Shown here: positions 6,230-7,720 of the stretch, in pieces | How the letters are laid out: each line of letters opens with the position of its first letter | Position numbering within the stretch: position 1 is the stretch's first letter | Assembly: GCA_028718845.1 (NCBI GenBank) | Contig: JAQULA010000078.1 | Location: 1-7,720, forward strand | Source of the DNA: Candidatus Omnitrophota bacterium | GTDB taxonomy: Bacteria; Omnitrophota; Gorgyraeia; B26-G9 | DNA: 7,720 nt | Direction of reading: 5' to 3' | Translations under genes and position numbers: made by a program | The notes under the pieces: model-generated | What the model was told of the DNA's origin: nothing | Database searches by the model: none | Seen by the model: the letters and a program-made list of their open reading frames with translations, nothing else

Positions 6230-6721
6230 CTAAGAAAAGAAAGCTAAAGATTGGTCATTGTTGAATATAAAGCCATTCCCGCTAAAAGAAGCGGTTGTTT
6301 TTTTTATAAACTTACCCTGCGTATACGATGCCACCACCTGTTCCCAAAACTCTCGAGCGGCGCTATTTTTCAATGATACGGCAACTTCCCAATTCCCGGG
6401 GAATTGAGCGAATACGTGCTCGGCTAGCTTACGGCCGTATCCTTGTCTTTGATGCGTTTTTCGGATGTAAAACTCTGCAACGGCGAAGCCGTTATTATTG
6501 AACCGCAAGTGTTTATTGACAAAGGCAAACCCGATTATGGAACCCGATTCCTCTAAAATGTAAAAATGCCAATCTTTTTTATCCGGATATCGTTGTAAAT
6601 GGTTCAGTGCGTTTTCACGCCACGATTCACGATCATTAATTTCGAAAAATTGGCTGATATAATTCAAATACTCCCTGAAAATCGGTTTAATTTTGTCAAT
6701 AGTCTCTATTCGGGTAATCAT
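6230..6721 (-). CDS. GNAT-family N-acetyltransferase
   Basis: A 163-residue GNAT-fold protein that would transfer an acetyl group from acetyl-CoA to an unknown amine. WHFYILEESGSIIGFAFVNK (51-70) gives beta strands 2 and 3. VAEFYIRKTHQRQGYGRKLA (81-100) is motif A, with the pyrophosphate-binding loop QRQGYG (91-96). NWEVAVSLKNSAAREFWEQV (110-129) is motif B, the late strand and helix. The length is typical of a single GNAT domain. Substrate is not predictable; the form resembles the many uncharacterised single-domain acetyltransferases. Start ATG 6721-6719 has only a weak AGGT upstream. It is the only minus-strand gene, looks AT-richer than its neighbours, and is bordered by repeats on its 3' side, which hints at separate acquisition (inference). 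Confidence 0.85.
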   Translation of the reverse strand: MITRIETIDKIKPIFREYLNYISQFFEINDRESWRENALNHLQRYPDKKDWHFYILEESGSIIGFAFVNKHLRFNNNGFAVAEFYIRKTHQRQGYGRKLAEHVFAQFPGNWEVAVSLKNSAAREFWEQVVASYTQGKFIKKTTASFSGNGFIFNNDQSLAFFS

Positions 6722-6791
6722 TTTTTTACCTATGCCTGTAATTATAACGCTAAATATGAGCTGATTCTTTTTTACTAAAACTTTTAAAATA

Positions 6792-6819
6792 ATTATAGCA
6801 TTCTATATGGGAAAGTCAA
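6792..6819 (-). promoter_or_regulatory. Strong promoter of the acetyltransferase gene
   Basis: On the minus strand, TTGACT (6819-6814) is followed after 16 bases by TATAAT (6797-6792). The -10 is preceded by TGC, giving an extended -10. Transcription would start near 6785, about 65 bases before the ATG. A second TATAAT on this strand (6746-6741) has no good -35. Confidence 0.7.
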
Positions 6820-6916
6820 AGAAGCAACGGGGGGGCAACTGTACCCAACGTCAAGATTTGCCGGGATAAGTTTTATTTCTAGTTCATTCTTGTTTCAGCG
6901 GTTCACGGCGGACAGC

Positions 6917-6958
6917 TAATTTGAGGCATTTGTGTGTAATCCGTGCCTAATTTGTGTT
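6917..6958 (+). repeat. Degenerate 10-11-bp tandem repeat, four units
   Basis: Four consecutive units are seen: TAATTTGAGG (6917-6926), CATTTGTGTG (6927-6936), TAATCCGTGCC (6937-6947) and TAATTTGTGTT (6948-6958). The consensus is roughly TAATYYGTGNN. The unit spacing is close to one helical turn. The array ends 12 bases before the -35 of the promoter at 6971. Confidence 0.5.
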
Positions 6959-6970
6959 TTTTAGAATAAT

Positions 6971-6999
6971 TTGCCGGAAATATAAAAATATGGTATAAT
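6971..6999 (+). promoter_or_regulatory. Strong promoter of the 7006-7140 transcript
   Basis: TTGCCG (6971-6976) is separated by 17 bases from a perfect TATAAT (6994-6999), which is preceded by TGG (6991-6993), an extended -10. Transcription would start near 7006. The sequence downstream is AT-rich and unstructured up to the ATG at 7048. Confidence 0.7.
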
Positions 7000-7005
7000 T
7001 AATTA

Positions 7006-7140
7006 GATTTTAAAAGAATTAATTAACTAATAAATAAAAAAAACTTTATGCGTAATGCACTTCGTTATCAAACAATTAACCCATTTAGGCCTTATAGTAT
7101 TGCGCCTTTAAGCAAACCGGCGCTGCTTAAGGTTTTTTTT
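7006..7140 (+). ncRNA. Candidate ~130-nt small RNA or attenuated leader
   Basis: A strong promoter (6971-6999) and a good intrinsic terminator (7106-7140) bracket this interval, as in stand-alone bacterial sRNA genes. The first ~40 nt are an AT-rich single-stranded-looking stretch. No known RNA family is recognised. An alternative reading is a leader attenuating the 48-codon ORF that overlaps it, or hflX downstream. The exact start is inferred from the -10 position. Confidence 0.4.
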
Positions 7141-7194
7141 CTTGTCGGTTTTGCTTACCTGCTGTTTTTCCTCATCATAAAGCTGCTGCTATAG
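7048..7194 (+). CDS. Possible small single-pass membrane protein (48 aa)
   Basis: ATG 7048 opens a 48-codon frame ending in TAG at 7192-7194. The first ~28 residues are basic and polar (MRNALRYQTINPFRP, later LSKPALLK). Residues 29-48 (VFFLVGFAYLLFFLIIKLLL) form one uninterrupted hydrophobic segment suited to a membrane helix, giving an N-in orientation by the positive-inside rule. No Shine-Dalgarno site precedes it; the leader is almost pure A and T. An intrinsic terminator lies within its codons 20-31, with the T8 tract inside the FF codons, so full-length expression would need read-through. No family is recognised. It may be real or an accident of an sRNA gene. Confidence 0.35.
   Translation: MRNALRYQTINPFRPYSIAPLSKPALLKVFFLVGFAYLLFFLIIKLLL
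7106..7140 (+). terminator. Rho-independent terminator inside the 48-codon ORF
   Basis: CTTTAAGCA (7106-7114) pairs fully with TGCTTAAGG (7124-7132), nine pairs with one G-U wobble, around a 9-nt loop, and is followed at once by eight T (7133-7140). GCGCC (7102-7106) could alternatively pair with GGCGC (7119-7123) in the loop, which would compete with or knot onto the terminator stem. Confidence 0.75.
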
Positions 7195-7235
7195 TTCCCC
7201 CGGTGTGAATTTTAGTGACCAATGGTTATTTTTGC

Positions 7236-7265
7236 TTGGACTTGGTCCACCGGCTATACTATAAT
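7236..7265 (+). promoter_or_regulatory. Promoter of hflX, overlapping a short inverted repeat
   Basis: TTGGAC (7236-7241) lies 18 bases before a perfect TATAAT (7260-7265). The start would fall near 7272, only about 5 bases before the ATG. An overlapping TATACT (7255-7260) would move it to about 7267 but has no well-spaced -35. TGGAC/GTCCA (7237-7241/7245-7249) is an inverted repeat over the -35 that could be an operator, though it is short. Confidence 0.5.
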
Positions 7266-7276
7266 ATCACCTACCT

Positions 7277-7720
7277 ATGGAAAAAGTTATCTTGGTTACG
7301 GCACGGCCTACCGGAAACGTCGAAGACTGGGCGATCTCCGAGTTGAGTGAAGAATTACGGTTGCTGACCCGGACATTACATGTCGATATTGTCGCTGAGA
7401 TTGAATGTAATGTGGCCAAAAGCTCTCCGGCATTGTTTATCGGCAAAGGCAAAGCCGAGGAAATTAACCGGCTGGTTATTGAAACCAAAGCCCAGACGGT
7501 TATTTTTAATAACGATCTTACCCCAACGCAGCAACGCAATCTGGAAGAAGCCTGCGCGGCAAAAGTGATTGACCGTACCCAGTTGATCCTGGAGATATTT
7601 GCCCGGCATGCCAAAACGCAGGAAGGCAAGATTCAGGTTGAGCTGGCCCAGCTGGAATATCTTATGCCTCGGTTATCCGGAAGGGGGACAGAGCTGTCCC
7701 GCCTGGGCGGAGGCATCGGT
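7277..7720 (+). CDS. hflX: GTPase HflX, N-terminal part (runs off the window)
   Basis: The visible 148 residues match the N-terminal and start of the linker regions of HflX, a ribosome-associated GTPase that splits stalled or stress-inactivated 70S ribosomes. LFIGKGKAEEI (about 53-63) and VIFNNDLTPTQQRNLEEA (about 75-92) belong to the N-terminal domain. VIDRTQLILEIFARHAKTQE (96-115) and KIQVELAQLEYLMPRLSGRG (117-136) lead into the conserved LSRLGGGIG at the right edge, which in the family precedes TRGPGE. The GTPase domain with its P-loop lies beyond the window. ATG 7277 is the only plausible start: an in-frame TAA sits at 7262-7264 and no alternative lies between. No Shine-Dalgarno is visible, and the upstream bases CACCTACCT are pyrimidine-rich. 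The frame is intact. Confidence 0.93.
   Translation, partial: MEKVILVTARPTGNVEDWAISELSEELRLLTRTLHVDIVAEIECNVAKSSPALFIGKGKAEEINRLVIETKAQTVIFNNDLTPTQQRNLEEACAAKVIDRTQLILEIFARHAKTQEGKIQVELAQLEYLMPRLSGRGTELSRLGGGIG

Larger units (their letters stand above)
6722..7047. other. AT-rich divergent intergenic region with two promoters and a short tandem repeat
   Basis: These 326 bases carry no credible gene. They hold the minus-strand promoter of the acetyltransferase (6792-6819), a run of seven G (6829-6835), the degenerate tandem repeat at 6917-6958 and a plus-strand promoter at 6971-6999. The rest shows nothing I can name. Confidence 0.6.

Noticed and set aside
5690..6230. CRISPR array among the repeats
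   Set aside because: The repeats are single inverted repeats of different sequence, with no regularly spaced direct repeats or spacers.
7267..7629. 120-codon and 77-codon minus-strand ORFs at the right end
   Set aside because: They are antisense to hflX, whose plus-strand frame matches a conserved family.

Overview
The window reads as an ordinary chromosomal stretch of a Gram-negative-type bacterium of moderate GC content, with an AT-richer, repeat-bearing patch between the carbohydrate genes and hflX. The GH57/DUF3536 plus short-MalQ pair, canonical purine-rich Shine-Dalgarno sites and consensus TATAAT boxes would fit an uncultured lineage such as Omnitrophota or a neighbouring phylum. That placement is inference from gene style only; no marker gene fixes it.

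Layout. (1) Positions 1-150 hold the 3' end of an unrecognised gene, closed by a strong intrinsic terminator (162-206). (2) An extended -10 promoter (300-328) precedes a small membrane protein of the YdjM-like putative metal-dependent hydrolase type (399-872) and, 26 bases on, a compact nitroreductase-family flavoprotein (899-1396). (3) A second extended -10 box (1468-1476) starts a leader of about 140 nt with a possible three-helix fold. It is followed by a GH57 glycoside hydrolase with a DUF3536-type C-terminus (1623-4049) and a GH77 4-alpha-glucanotransferase, malQ (4120-5619). This is a two-gene alpha-glucan (glycogen or maltodextrin) remodelling unit. (4) Positions 5620-6229 have no credible gene but hold a cluster of inverted repeats, including a ~190-bp foldback element. 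(5) A GNAT acetyltransferase lies alone on the minus strand (6230-6721) with its own strong promoter. (6) Positions 6722-7047 carry a short degenerate tandem repeat and a strong plus-strand promoter. That promoter drives a ~130-nt transcript ending in a good intrinsic terminator, yet the terminator lies inside a 48-codon ORF for a possible single-pass membrane peptide (7048-7194). (7) hflX begins at 7277 with a promoter so close that its mRNA would be nearly leaderless, and runs off the window.

How the genes fit together: GH57 and MalQ very probably act together on storage alpha-glucans. The YdjM-like protein and nitroreductase are co-transcribed but no shared pathway is evident. I do not see a clear undescribed system. 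The best leads are the terminator-inside-ORF transcript upstream of hflX, the structured leader before the GH57 gene, and the foldback repeat cluster.
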